Assembly (NCBI GenBank): GCA_045538895.1
Contig: JAZQEH010000026.1
Span: 1 to 10,226, forward strand
Source of the DNA: UMGS902 sp045538895
GTDB taxonomy: Bacteria > Bacillota > Clostridia > Oscillospirales > CAG-272
Reading direction: 5' to 3'
Length of the DNA stretch: 10,226 nt
The translations under genes and the position numbers were made by a program. Below the pieces are notes generated by a model. It worked only from the letters and a program-made list of their open reading frames with translations, was not told where the DNA came from and made no database searches. Shown here one piece after another: positions 1 to 5,146 of the stretch; position 1 is the first letter of the stretch; every line of letters begins with the position of its first letter.

Positions 1-273
1 GGCGCTTTCTGCACTTGCAAGAATACTAAGCCCCCTATCAATTAAAGGCGGTAGTATTTCCCGGGGAACAACCCTTCCGCGCTCAAGCGGAAAGGTGTTC
101 TCGGTGTAAGGAAGGGTGATTTTTACGAGTAGAGTTTCTTGCTGTGTAATAATGTCGACGCGCTTTTCAACGGCCTCAACCTGCTCGCACAGCACTTCAA
201 ACTCATCAGCCTTTGCCGCTTTAGCTGACAGGGCGACGAGAAGGTTGCCATTTTCAAACTTCCACGGAATCAT
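1..273 (-). CDS. Hypothetical protein, N-terminal 91 residues (cut by window edge)
   Basis: An open frame runs from an ATG at 273-271 off the left edge with no stop, giving 91 residues beginning MIPWKFENGNLLVALSAKAA. Residues of about 15-45 are rich in Ala, Glu, Lys and Val and look helical, possibly a short coiled coil; the remainder (VKITLPYTENTFPLERGRVV) looks like strand and loop with several prolines. The start overlaps the end of the upstream gene by 20 bases in another frame, with a weak purine-rich AGGCGG upstream, so the two are probably translationally coupled. I do not recognise a family. Ordinary amino-acid composition, the lack of stops and the position directly behind another gene make it a credible gene; the function is unknown. 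Confidence 0.68.
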   Translation of the reverse strand, partial: MIPWKFENGNLLVALSAKAAKADEFEVLCEQVEAVEKRVDIITQQETLLVKITLPYTENTFPLERGRVVPREILPPLIDRGLSILASAESA

Positions 274-637
274 CTACGACCTTACCGCCTTCGGTTATAA
301 ACTCGCGGTTTACGATATTAGCGAAAGTAGCGCCATTGACAACGTCGCGCATGATAGTAACGCGTTCGTGACAACCGACAAACTCTTCGACGTCCTCTAT
401 ACCGTTTTCGGCAAGGTAATTGAAGAATTTAGCCGAGCGTTCATGATCTGGATCGACGAGAAAGGTCTCTTTAAAGGGAAATTCGTTGCCGTTATCATTC
501 GATAAACGGTATCGAACTTCGATGGCTTTGCCTTCTACATAGCCGGGTGCCCAATGTACATCGGTAACTTCAGATGTATAAACACCGGGCTGAATCTTCT
601 TTTTCGCCTCAGAGAGGCCAGTTCTTAAATTTAACAT
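254..637 (-). CDS. Hypothetical protein, possibly phage-type ssDNA-binding (DUF669-like) fold
   Basis: A complete 127-residue frame with a good ribosome binding site: AAGGAG (648-653 read on the minus strand) lies 10 bases before the ATG. The protein begins with about 15 basic, helical residues (AKKKIQPG). A strand-rich body follows, with the layout PGVY...V(T)...EVRYRL...F(K)ETFLV, then a helix RSAKFFNYLAENGIEDVEEFVG, then RVTIMRD and a C-terminal acidic tail. This order (a 'PGxY' opening, a modification or binding strand set, then 'F..L...GI.....F.G..V') recalls phage DUF669-type single-strand DNA-binding proteins, but I see no diagnostic residue, so this is only a suggestion. Its tail overlaps the next gene by 20 bases, indicating one transcription unit directed leftwards. 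Confidence 0.75.
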   Translation of the reverse strand: MLNLRTGLSEAKKKIQPGVYTSEVTDVHWAPGYVEGKAIEVRYRLSNDNGNEFPFKETFLVDPDHERSAKFFNYLAENGIEDVEEFVGCHERVTIMRDVVNGATFANIVNREFITEGGKVVDDSVEV

Positions 638-845
638 TCTTAATGTTCTCCTTATTAAATGAATTTGAGATGGGCTGCAGTCTCATGCTGCCACGGCAGT
701 CACGTGCTGTATCGGTTCTTACAAATGAGCGGCGGATATTGATTTTGGCCAAAAATCTTTTACGACGTCATTTTACCACTGATGCATAAAATACGCAAGA
801 AAACAGAAATATTAGCATAAAAAGAAAAAATATAGGGATTTAGCC

Positions 846-874
846 TTGAAAACTATGCATAAATATGATATGCT
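846..874 (+). promoter_or_regulatory. Sigma-A promoter of the 909-1556 gene
   Basis: TTGAAA at 846-851 and TATGCT at 869-874 are separated by exactly 17 bases, a near-consensus vegetative promoter. The predicted start of transcription is near 881, giving a short leader that carries the AGGAGG ribosome binding site (894-899). The rest of the 638-908 gap is non-coding as far as I can see; an AT-rich block precedes the promoter. Confidence 0.7.
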
Positions 875-908
875 AAATACAGGATAATCTGTTAGGAGGA
901 ACGGTCTA

Positions 909-1556
909 ATGCAGTCTAAAATAAATAGCGACAATGTAGCGCCCAAAAAAGAACGCAGTAAATATGGGATGGGATATACGTATAGAGAAATGGTTAGGAC
1001 TCTTCTGAATTCTGCTTCTTATGAAGAAAAGATTAAAGGTATGACGGTAACTGAGATAGCTCGTAGAATAGCTAAATTCCGTAATGAAGCATTAGGTATT
1101 GCGGAATCGTCTGATGCGGCATACACAGTAAAAAAAATCTATTCAGACGTGTATAGAGCTATGGAAAAAATGTATCCGGAAGAAATAGCGGATCTTACCA
1201 CCAGGCGATATACGCTTAATGATGAGATTTATATTAAAGGGCATTTTTTACAAAGAATAAAAGAAGAAGTTCCTTTGGGAGATAATGGAGTTTTGGTAAT
1301 ATCCCATAATACACTTGCAATCCATATACGAGAAAATATTAGGGATGAGTATATTGTTCGGTTTGAGGAATACTTGGGTGAGCGGAATTGTTATAGAGTA
1401 GCTAAGTTTGATGGTGATATCATCATTTTAATGATAAAAGGAGAAGAAAAAGAGGTAGAAGATTTAGTTGAAGACATCGTAATAAATATAAAAAAAGCAC
1501 AAGAATACCAAAAAGAGCATCCGATTATGTTAAAAATTAGAACAAAGGGTGAATAA
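909..1556 (+). CDS. Hypothetical protein, AT-rich, possible N-terminal winged helix
   Basis: A 215-residue frame with AGGAGG nine bases before the ATG and its own promoter. The N-terminus is hydrophilic and basic (NVAPKKERSKYGMGYTYREM). Residues of about 30-95 are predicted helical, with TVTEIARRIAKF resembling a helix of a winged-helix or HTH domain, followed by a long helix VKKIYSDVYRAMEKMYPEE. The second half has alternating strands and helices (GVLVISHNTLAIHIRENI; RVAKFDGDIIILMIKGEE) and ends in a long charged helix. There is no signal peptide or membrane segment. I do not recognise a family. It is more AT-rich than the minus-strand genes to its left and is transcribed away from them, as is often seen for independently regulated cargo of mobile elements. 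A role in regulation is a guess from the N-terminal helices only. Confidence 0.8.
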   Translation: MQSKINSDNVAPKKERSKYGMGYTYREMVRTLLNSASYEEKIKGMTVTEIARRIAKFRNEALGIAESSDAAYTVKKIYSDVYRAMEKMYPEEIADLTTRRYTLNDEIYIKGHFLQRIKEEVPLGDNGVLVISHNTLAIHIRENIRDEYIVRFEEYLGERNCYRVAKFDGDIIILMIKGEEKEVEDLVEDIVINIKKAQEYQKEHPIMLKIRTKGE

Positions 1557-1559
1557 TTT

Positions 1560-1648
1560 CCGTGAATTCCGTATGGAATATTGTTACGGAAGGTCGATTT
1601 TTTCTTGTAATATAAGGGAATTCCCGTGAATCCGTGAATTCCGTGAAA
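1560..1648. repeat. Short direct repeats CCGTGAAT
   Basis: The octamer CCGTGAAT occurs at 1560-1567, 1624-1631 and 1632-1639, and as CCGTGAAA at 1641-1648. The last three copies are spaced by 8 and 9 bases. A 13-base match CCGTGAATTCCGT is present twice (1560-1572 and 1632-1644). A small palindrome ATTCC-GTAT-GGAAT lies between them at 1566-1579. The cluster sits immediately after the stop of the plus-strand gene and before its terminator. Clustered short direct repeats can be protein-binding sites or slippage products; nothing here decides between these. Confidence 0.6.
1604..1630. repeat. Copy A of a 27-base dispersed element
   Basis: A stretch beginning CTTGTAATATAAGG and ending CGTGAA matches 23 of 27 positions with 4412-4438 in the same orientation. 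It contains a small dyad (CTTGTAATATAAG) followed by GAATTC and CGTGAA. In both places it is followed by clusters of short direct repeats, and the two copies bracket the minus-strand gene cluster. Confidence 0.55.
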
Positions 1649-1663
1649 TTTTGAACAAAACAA

Positions 1664-1693
1664 AAAAGGAGCGTTTGTGTGAACGCTCCTTTT
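1664..1693. terminator. Bidirectional intrinsic terminator
   Basis: AAAAGGAGCGTT (1664-1675) pairs perfectly with AACGCTCCTTTT (1682-1693) around the six-base loop TGTGTG. The A-run on one side and T-run on the other let it work in both directions. It lies between two converging units: the plus-strand gene ending at 1556 and the minus-strand cluster ending at 1771. Confidence 0.8.
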
Positions 1694-1745
1694 GCTATAA
1701 TTTGACACGGAACATAGGCTTTTTCCTTCCTATGCTTGTTTTTTT

Positions 1746-1771
1746 GTGTTCCTGCCACAAGGCAGGGACAC
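1746..1771. other. Hairpin at the 3' end of the DUF1643 gene
   Basis: GTGTTCCTGCC (1746-1756) pairs with GGCAGGGACAC (1761-1771) around the loop ACAA, with one G-T wobble. The arm reaches the TAG stop codon (1773-1771) of the minus-strand gene. On the minus strand it is followed by A residues rather than T, so it is not a classical terminator; it may stabilise the mRNA 3' end or be a protein site. Confidence 0.5.
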
Positions 1772-2319
1772 TATTCTATGCCCTTGCGTTTATCGCTTTC
1801 AGGATATTCGTAGCTCTCTAAGAACCACTCTGCGCGAATTGAAGGTGTTAATGGGTGTATCATCGAACGAGTACCGTCTGTGATGACTGTAAGTTTTTCT
1901 TTGCAGTCCCGTAAGAGCTCAAGAACTTCGTCAGCACGGTCTGCGATTCTTTGATTTGTGGTATATCCTCGTCCCCATGCGAGCACGACTGTAGCGCAAT
2001 CTTCTGCAACCTTTTTGATGTATGAATCGTTTTCTTCATCGTTTAGCTCTTCATCCGGTTCTGTGAACTTCAGTTTTGAAGTCAGCTTAGAATAGAGATT
2101 GACAATTACAACGCCGCCGAATTCTTCGAGCCTTGCGACATTGTTTACAACAAGCGTTGTTGTGGTATCGGTAATGATATTATCTGACAGACAGGGGTTA
2201 AGCATAATAACGGCGGCAAGGGGCTTGTCTTTGTTCCATACTCGTTTCCACAAATACCTGTGGGTATGGTCATCGTTAAAAATGGCTTCGCATTTGATGG
2301 TGTCTTTTTCTGTAATCAT
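1771..2319 (-). CDS. DUF1643 domain-containing protein
   Basis: This 182-residue protein carries the landmarks of the DUF1643 family across its full length: HRYLWKRVWNKDKPLAAVIMLNP (residues about 20-42, with the typical 'MLNP' and following 'S..'), GGVVIVNLYSKLTS (68-81), VVLAWGRG (111-118) and a C-terminal HPLTPS (155-160). DUF1643 proteins are small soluble proteins of unknown biochemical function that are frequent in phages, plasmids and integrative elements. The ATG overlaps the stop of the upstream gene as ATGA, with GGAGG seven bases before it, so it is translationally coupled and is the last gene of the minus-strand cluster. There is no signal peptide. Family assignment is confident; function is unknown. 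Confidence 0.88.
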   Translation of the reverse strand: MITEKDTIKCEAIFNDDHTHRYLWKRVWNKDKPLAAVIMLNPCLSDNIITDTTTTLVVNNVARLEEFGGVVIVNLYSKLTSKLKFTEPDEELNDEENDSYIKKVAEDCATVVLAWGRGYTTNQRIADRADEVLELLRDCKEKLTVITDGTRSMIHPLTPSIRAEWFLESYEYPESDKRKGIE

Positions 2320-2483
2320 GGTTTATCCTCCAATTCAAAACGTGTTTCTGTATAGTTTTCTGCATCTAATACGATGTCCTGATTGTAATATTTGCTTTCA
2401 GCGGCGTAGATAGCATCGGTTTCGTTATCAGCTTCTACCTCAATAGTACAGGAAAGCAGTTCTGTAATCTTTACTCTATACAT
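2316..2483 (-). CDS. DpnD/PcfM family small protein
   Basis: A 55-residue protein, MYRVKITELLSCTIEVEADN..., that matches the DpnD/PcfM-type C-terminal domain: a first strand 'YxVxITExLS', a second strand 'TxEVEAxxExxAI', a helix, then 'NxDIVLDAENY'. I chose the ATG at 2483-2481 because the family begins there and GGAG lies about ten bases upstream. A longer frame from 2516 would add 11 unrelated residues lying inside the upstream gene. The start overlaps the upstream stop by 8 bases and its own stop overlaps the DUF1643 start (ATGA). Members occur on conjugative plasmids (PcfM of pCF10-type transfer regions) and near the DpnII methylase system; their role is not established. Confidence 0.82.
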   Translation of the reverse strand: MYRVKITELLSCTIEVEADNETDAIYAAESKYYNQDIVLDAENYTETRFELEDKP

Positions 2484-2841
2484 TGTCGCTATACTCCAAC
2501 CAGTCAATAGGTGCATCTGCCATACTCATTACAATAGAGACGGCAAAGTCACAACACACGATGAATAAGGCATCACAGACACTTGGGTCGGCATTTTCGT
2601 AGAAGAAGACTCTTTCAAGGTTATACTTGAAATCTTCATAGTCGAAATAAGTTTCAAGCTCGCTAAGAGTGGTTCCGGGCTCACAATAGAGAACGTAACC
2701 GCCATCGTCTTCATCGATGTTTCGATCTATGCCGTAATTGTCGCAAAGAATCTTTACAGTGTTTAAGATAACCCCTTGTGTTACTGCATCCGTCGAGGGG
2801 AGCTTCTTCATGTCATTAAATGTTCCAACTTTGTAAATCAT
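2476..2841 (-). CDS. Hypothetical protein (121 aa)
   Basis: The ATG at 2841-2839 is preceded by AGGAGG with a five-base spacer, and the gene ends 8 bases inside the next gene, so it belongs to the same operon. The protein is acidic with many Asp, Glu and Tyr (NIDEDDGGYVLYCEPGT) and has a cysteine-containing, fairly hydrophobic helix near the end (CDALFIVCCDFAVSIVMSMA, about residues 89-108) that may be a buried amphipathic helix rather than a membrane span. The profile (a strand 'GGYVLYCEPGTTLSELETYF' then helices) suggests a small globular alpha/beta protein. I do not recognise a family; its context suggests a mobile-element accessory protein. Confidence 0.8.
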   Translation of the reverse strand: MIYKVGTFNDMKKLPSTDAVTQGVILNTVKILCDNYGIDRNIDEDDGGYVLYCEPGTTLSELETYFDYEDFKYNLERVFFYENADPSVCDALFIVCCDFAVSIVMSMADAPIDWLEYSDNV

Positions 2842-2850
2842 GGCTGCCTC

Positions 2851-3237
2851 CTACATAATAAAGAATCCGCCGCGAAAAGCGTCTTCTACTTCATCGGGAG
2901 AAATGTCCTCGGGTGTACCAAACATCTTTTTGTAGTATTCAATCAGCGAATCCGAGAGGGAAGTGAGCTCGCCATCATTGCTTTGCCCCGTGACGTAGAA
3001 TACACCGCAAAGCACATCATCATAAAAGCGGCGATTGGGTTCCAACTGGATAAGCTTGCCTTCCTCGTTGCAAAGAATACAAGCTTTATCATCAATATCG
3101 AGGACCTCAATGAGTCCCACGTAGTCTGCCCCCACGGAAACGGCTCTTTGTAAAGCCTCAAGGTTATTATCGAGCATAACGACCTCAGGTGCCTTTTTCG
3201 GTGCAACTTTCAATACTTTGATGGTCTTTTCTTTCAT
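2851..3237 (-). CDS. DUF3846 domain-containing protein (copy 2)
   Basis: This 128-residue protein shows the DUF3846 pattern in order: IKVLKVAPKKAPEVVMLDNN (6-25), LEALQRAVSVGADYVGLIEV (26-45), a strand pair with ILCNEEGKLIQLEPNRRF (54-71), CGVFYVTGQSNDGELTSLSD (77-96) and a helix IEYYKKMF (99-106). DUF3846 proteins are small proteins of unknown function common in conjugative elements and phages of Firmicutes. The start has GAGG eight bases upstream. The gene follows a hairpin-terminator that separates it from a diverged paralogue at 3312-3716, and its TAG stop lies just inside the ribosome binding site region of the next gene. The two paralogues probably arose by tandem duplication. Confidence 0.87.
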   Translation of the reverse strand: MKEKTIKVLKVAPKKAPEVVMLDNNLEALQRAVSVGADYVGLIEVLDIDDKACILCNEEGKLIQLEPNRRFYDDVLCGVFYVTGQSNDGELTSLSDSLIEYYKKMFGTPEDISPDEVEDAFRGGFFIM

Positions 3238-3263
3238 TTGTAATACCTCACAAAAATAAAGAT

Positions 3264-3292
3264 ATCCAATAGCAGCAATGCTGCTATTGGAT
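3264..3292 (-). terminator. Intrinsic terminator between the two DUF3846 genes
   Basis: ATCCAATAGCAGC (3264-3276) pairs perfectly with GCTGCTATTGGAT (3280-3292) over a three-base loop. On the minus strand the 13-bp stem is followed by ATCTTTATTTTTG, a T-rich tract, fitting a terminator behind the 3312-3716 gene. It would end or attenuate transcription before the downstream five-gene set; no obvious promoter is visible between it and the next start, so partial read-through is likely. Confidence 0.7.
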
Positions 3293-3311
3293 TCAAAGTA
3301 ATAATATATAT

Positions 3312-3716
3312 TTATAAGGTCTCAAAATACAATTTGTCCAAGTTGCGTTGTATCTCTTCGAAATTCGATTCAATGATATCTTCAAGAGAGAATGTTTCCG
3401 CATCCTTAAACATTGAGTAATATGTAGATACTTCTTCATCGGTTAATGATATGGGGCAGAAATCACTATCTGCCGCTACCACGTAGAAAATACCGCGTAT
3501 GATTGTTTTGCCTATTTTACGGTTGCACTCGAATTCTTCAACCTCGCTTTCAGCGGCGTAGATAATGTAAATGTTACCGCCTATCTTACGTGCTTTGGCA
3601 TGACAAAGGAATCCGGTTCCAATGCTGACTGCATCGTTAAAGGCTTTTATTGTTGTTAATAGCATTTTAACGCATGGTGGTTTTTGAGGTCTTATTTCTA
3701 ATGCACGTATTTTCAT
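3312..3716 (-). CDS. DUF3846-like protein (copy 1, diverged paralogue)
   Basis: A 134-residue protein that aligns end to end with the neighbour at 2851-3237. Shared landmarks are KIRALEIRPQKPPCVKML (start), AFNDAVSIGTGFLCHA (compare ALQRAVSVGADYVGLI), a strand pair with NIYIIYAAESEVEEFECNRKI, GIFYVVAADSDFCPISLTDEE (compare GVFYVTGQSNDGELTSLSD) and a helix TYYSMF. It lacks the CNEEGKL segment that is well kept in its sister, so it is more diverged from the family core. GAGG lies five bases before the ATG and overlaps the stop of the upstream excisionase-like gene. A terminator hairpin follows. Function unknown. Confidence 0.82.
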   Translation of the reverse strand: MKIRALEIRPQKPPCVKMLLTTIKAFNDAVSIGTGFLCHAKARKIGGNIYIIYAAESEVEEFECNRKIGKTIIRGIFYVVAADSDFCPISLTDEEVSTYYSMFKDAETFSLEDIIESNFEEIQRNLDKLYFETL

Positions 3717-3723
3717 AATAACC

Positions 3724-3921
3724 TCAGTTCAATGGTAGCATATCTCTGTCAGGATTGGATAGGAGCTTTTCAAGCTCGCCTCGGTCAACGTAGATTCTGC
3801 CACCGATAGTTTTAGCCGGTAGATACTTCTTTACAAAGCACCTGATTTTCTTTTTACTTATGGGTAAGTATTGCTGTTGAACATCATCGATGCTCAGATA
3901 TTTTCTTTGAATATTTTCTAT
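3724..3921 (-). CDS. Excisionase-like HTH protein (Tn916 Xis type), non-standard start
   Basis: The frame encodes IENIQRKYLSIDDVQQQYLP, a lysine-rich recognition segment ISKKKIRCFVKKYLPAKTIG, then GRIYVDRGELEKLLSNP and the stop at 3724. The order 'YLxIxxVxxxY-xI-xxKIRxxV...GxRIxVxRxxxEKLL' is that of MerR-like winged-helix excisionases such as Tn916 Xis, which bend DNA and direct integrase toward excision; length (about 65 residues) also fits. There is no ATG, GTG or TTG in this frame. A strong AAAGGAGG belonging to it leads into ATG-TCA-TAG in the wrong frame; ATA at 3921-3919, nine bases after GGAGG, is the best-placed candidate start and overlaps the upstream stop as ATAG. Either a rare start is used or a one-base deletion broke the gene. 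No integrase gene is visible in this window. Confidence 0.66.
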   Translation of the reverse strand: MENIQRKYLSIDDVQQQYLPISKKKIRCFVKKYLPAKTIGGRIYVDRGELEKLLSNPDRDMLPLN

Positions 3922-4241
3922 GACATTCGACCTCCTTTAGGTTTGTTTTTATTGTAAATCTTATTGGAAGATTCGCTTACATACGTTTTCCCGTCAAATA
4001 GCCTGAATATTGTCACATGCTTGCCATATTGCTTTAACTCGTCAATCTTGGCAAGGGCTCTGCCAACTGCAACCGCTTCTGTATGTGTTAGCTCGTCAGT
4101 GGAGAAGTAGTCTTTGAATACTCGGGGATTTTTGCCAGGTACTGTAGCGTTGATAGTATCGACTATCTTTTTCTTGTAAGTACGTAAATCTGTGTCACGA
4201 AAATCAACATCTGACAGTTTACATTTACGCCTTGGTGTCAT
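3918..4241 (-). CDS. Hypothetical protein (107 aa), first gene of the minus-strand cluster
   Basis: I chose the ATG at 4241-4239: AAAGG lies nine bases before it, whereas a GTG at 4250 directly abuts that sequence. The protein starts basic (TPRRKCKLSDVDFRDTDLRTYKKK), has a central helical part (DELTHTEAVAVGRALAKIDELKQYG, about residues 49-73) and ends with strands KHVTIFRLFDGKTYVSES and a basic tail NKIYNKNKPKGGR. It is soluble and basic, so nucleic-acid binding is possible. I do not recognise a family. It heads the minus-strand cluster and is divergent from the 4558-4953 gene; its last codons contain the AAAGGAGG for the excisionase-like gene. Confidence 0.75.
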   Translation of the reverse strand: MTPRRKCKLSDVDFRDTDLRTYKKKIVDTINATVPGKNPRVFKDYFSTDELTHTEAVAVGRALAKIDELKQYGKHVTIFRLFDGKTYVSESSNKIYNKNKPKGGRMS

Positions 4242-4353
4242 ATTTACCACCCTTTCATATTTATTTGTTTATTGTAGAGAAATTTTTGTCTATTAAAATA
4301 TCGTCTAATATATTGTTAGTTTTTTAAGGCAGTTTGTAGCCATTAGGGTAAAA

Positions 4354-4444
4354 ACACGTATTTTTGTGTATTTTACACGCAGAAAACACGCAGTTAAACA
4401 CGCGGATTTTCCTTGTAAAACAAGGCAATTCACGTGAAACACGC
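4354..4444. repeat. ACACGC box cluster (iteron-like)
   Basis: ACACG(C/T) occurs at 4354-4359, 4375-4380, 4386-4391, 4398-4403 and 4439-4444, all in the same orientation, mostly as A-rich AAACACGCAG or AAACACGCGG. The first four are spaced 21, 11 and 12 bases apart, about two or one helical turns, so one protein could contact them on the same DNA face. A sixth AAACACGCG copy lies at 5024-5032, on the other side of the 4558-4953 gene. Confidence 0.6.
4412..4438. repeat. Copy B of the 27-base dispersed element
   Basis: Matches 1604-1630 at 23 of 27 positions in the same orientation. Here the dyad is perfect: CCTTGT-AAA-ACAAGG (4411-4425), followed by CAATTCACGTGAA and an ACACGC box. Confidence 0.55.
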
Positions 4445-4557
4445 AGTTTTAGGTGGAGAATAGGGGCGTATAGTAGACAGTAGGGAATTTTTAATGCAAA
4501 AAAGATACGGTTGTAACTAACAAATAAATAATTATTTTATTTATGGAGGTTATAGCT

Positions 4558-4953
4558 ATGACTATAAGTACAAAAATTTTAAAAGATTTATTAAGTGACC
4601 CTTCTGTTAAGAAAGCAGTATACTACATTCCTGAGCGTAGAATATTCTTGCAAGCTACAGAAGACGTAATTGTTGGTGATGATGCTATAAAGACACCTAC
4701 TGTAGAAGATTACAAAACTTTAGTACCAAAACTATTTAGAAAAAGAATAGGTGCAAGAAGTATTCCGTTTGGTGATCAGCTTACGCTTGGCTATCATTTA
4801 GCCAAAGGTGACTTACAAGCGTTCCTAAAAGAAAATGATATGGAGTTCCTTTATAGAGAAGTAGAGTTCCGTGCCTATGATGTTCTGTTTAAAAAGTGGA
4901 TTAAAGATAATAGCATTAATATAGAGTGGTCGGAGGTAGAAATAGGAGAATGA
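4558..4953 (+). CDS. Hypothetical protein (131 aa)
   Basis: I chose the second ATG (4558) because GGAGGT at 4545-4550 lies seven bases before it; the ATG at 4543 overlaps that ribosome binding site. The protein opens with a helix (TKILKDLLSDPSVKKAVYYI), then strands RRIFLQATEDVIVG, a linker DAIKTPTVEDYKTLVPKLF, and a C-terminal helical part with GYHLAKGDLQAFLKENDMEF and a run of aromatic residues ending in IEWSEVEIGE. The closing 'FLKEN...W...NSINIEW' loosely recalls UPF0158-type proteins, but this is too weak to assign. Soluble, no signal peptide. The gene is clearly AT-rich and stands alone, with a strong terminator seven bases after its stop. Confidence 0.8.
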   Translation: MTISTKILKDLLSDPSVKKAVYYIPERRIFLQATEDVIVGDDAIKTPTVEDYKTLVPKLFRKRIGARSIPFGDQLTLGYHLAKGDLQAFLKENDMEFLYREVEFRAYDVLFKKWIKDNSINIEWSEVEIGE

Positions 4954-4959
4954 TAATTA

Positions 4960-4998
4960 ACGCATCAAGGGGAAACTCTTGATGCGTTTTATGCTTTT
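4960..4998 (+). terminator. Intrinsic terminator of the 4558-4953 gene
   Basis: ACGCATCAAG (4960-4969) pairs perfectly with CTTGATGCGT (4978-4987) over an eight-base loop, followed by TTTATGCTTTT. The hairpin starts seven bases after the stop codon. Confidence 0.88.
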
Positions 4999-5016
4999 GT
5001 TGTATTTATATATAAA

Positions 5017-5060
5017 GAAAAGTAAACACGCGACTCTGCGCGTACGCTTGTTTACTTTTC
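5017..5060. repeat. Long imperfect inverted repeat
   Basis: GAAAAGTAAAC (5017-5027) is a perfect inverted match to GTTTACTTTTC (5050-5060). Inside it, CGCG (5029-5032) pairs with CGCG (5039-5042) around ACTCTG, leaving a seven-base bulge TACGCTT on the 3' arm. The left arm runs into an AAACACGCG box like those at 4354-4444. It lies between the terminator of the plus-strand gene and the end of the AraC gene. It could be a second terminator, a protein-binding dyad or an element-end or transfer-type structure; the sequence alone does not decide. 5061-5146 holds nothing I can name. Confidence 0.6.
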
Positions 5061-5146
5061 TAATTTATTGTTGATTTTGGGGACGTTTTATGTGGGGTAA
5101 TACGGTTTTTCTTGATATGCAAACTATAAGGCGTTTTATATTTTCA

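Larger units (their letters stand above)
4242..4557. other. Non-coding divergent intergenic region
   Basis: These 316 bases separate the leftward cluster from the rightward 4558-4953 gene and have no plausible coding frame. They hold an AT-rich block at 4260-4330, a possible minus-strand -10 (TACAAT, complement of 4271-4276) without a good -35, five ACACGC-type boxes, one copy of the 27-base dispersed element and a GC-richer strip around 4450-4470. The layout resembles a control or origin-like region of a mobile element, but no origin signature can be named. Confidence 0.55.

Noticed and set aside
116..505. Plus-strand open frame of 129 codons
   Set aside because: It lies over two minus-strand genes that have better ribosome binding sites and protein-like composition; no ribosome binding site precedes it.
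638..800. Possible 3' end of a degraded minus-strand gene (frame reading ...DFWPKSISAAHL then stop)
   Set aside because: Too short, no start or upstream body, so it cannot be told from chance.
1712..1750. CATAGG...CCTATG hairpin followed by T-run as a second terminator
   Set aside because: Only a six-base stem with a ten-base loop; the stronger terminator at 1664-1693 already explains termination.
1391..1758. Minus-strand frames across the end of the 909-1556 gene and the repeat region
   Set aside because: They run through a terminator and short repeats and lack ribosome binding sites or recognisable protein features.
2529..3206. Alternative frames over the DUF3846 and 121-aa genes (for example 2776-3153 plus, 2943-3206 minus)
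   Set aside because: Shadow frames; the minus-strand genes have family matches, overlapping operon junctions and ribosome binding sites.
4354..4444. CRISPR-like array
   Set aside because: The repeated unit is only about 6-10 bases with uneven spacing, and there are no cas genes; not a CRISPR array.
4543..4557. ATG at 4543 as start of the 131-aa protein
   Set aside because: This ATG overlaps the GGAGGT that serves the better placed ATG at 4558.
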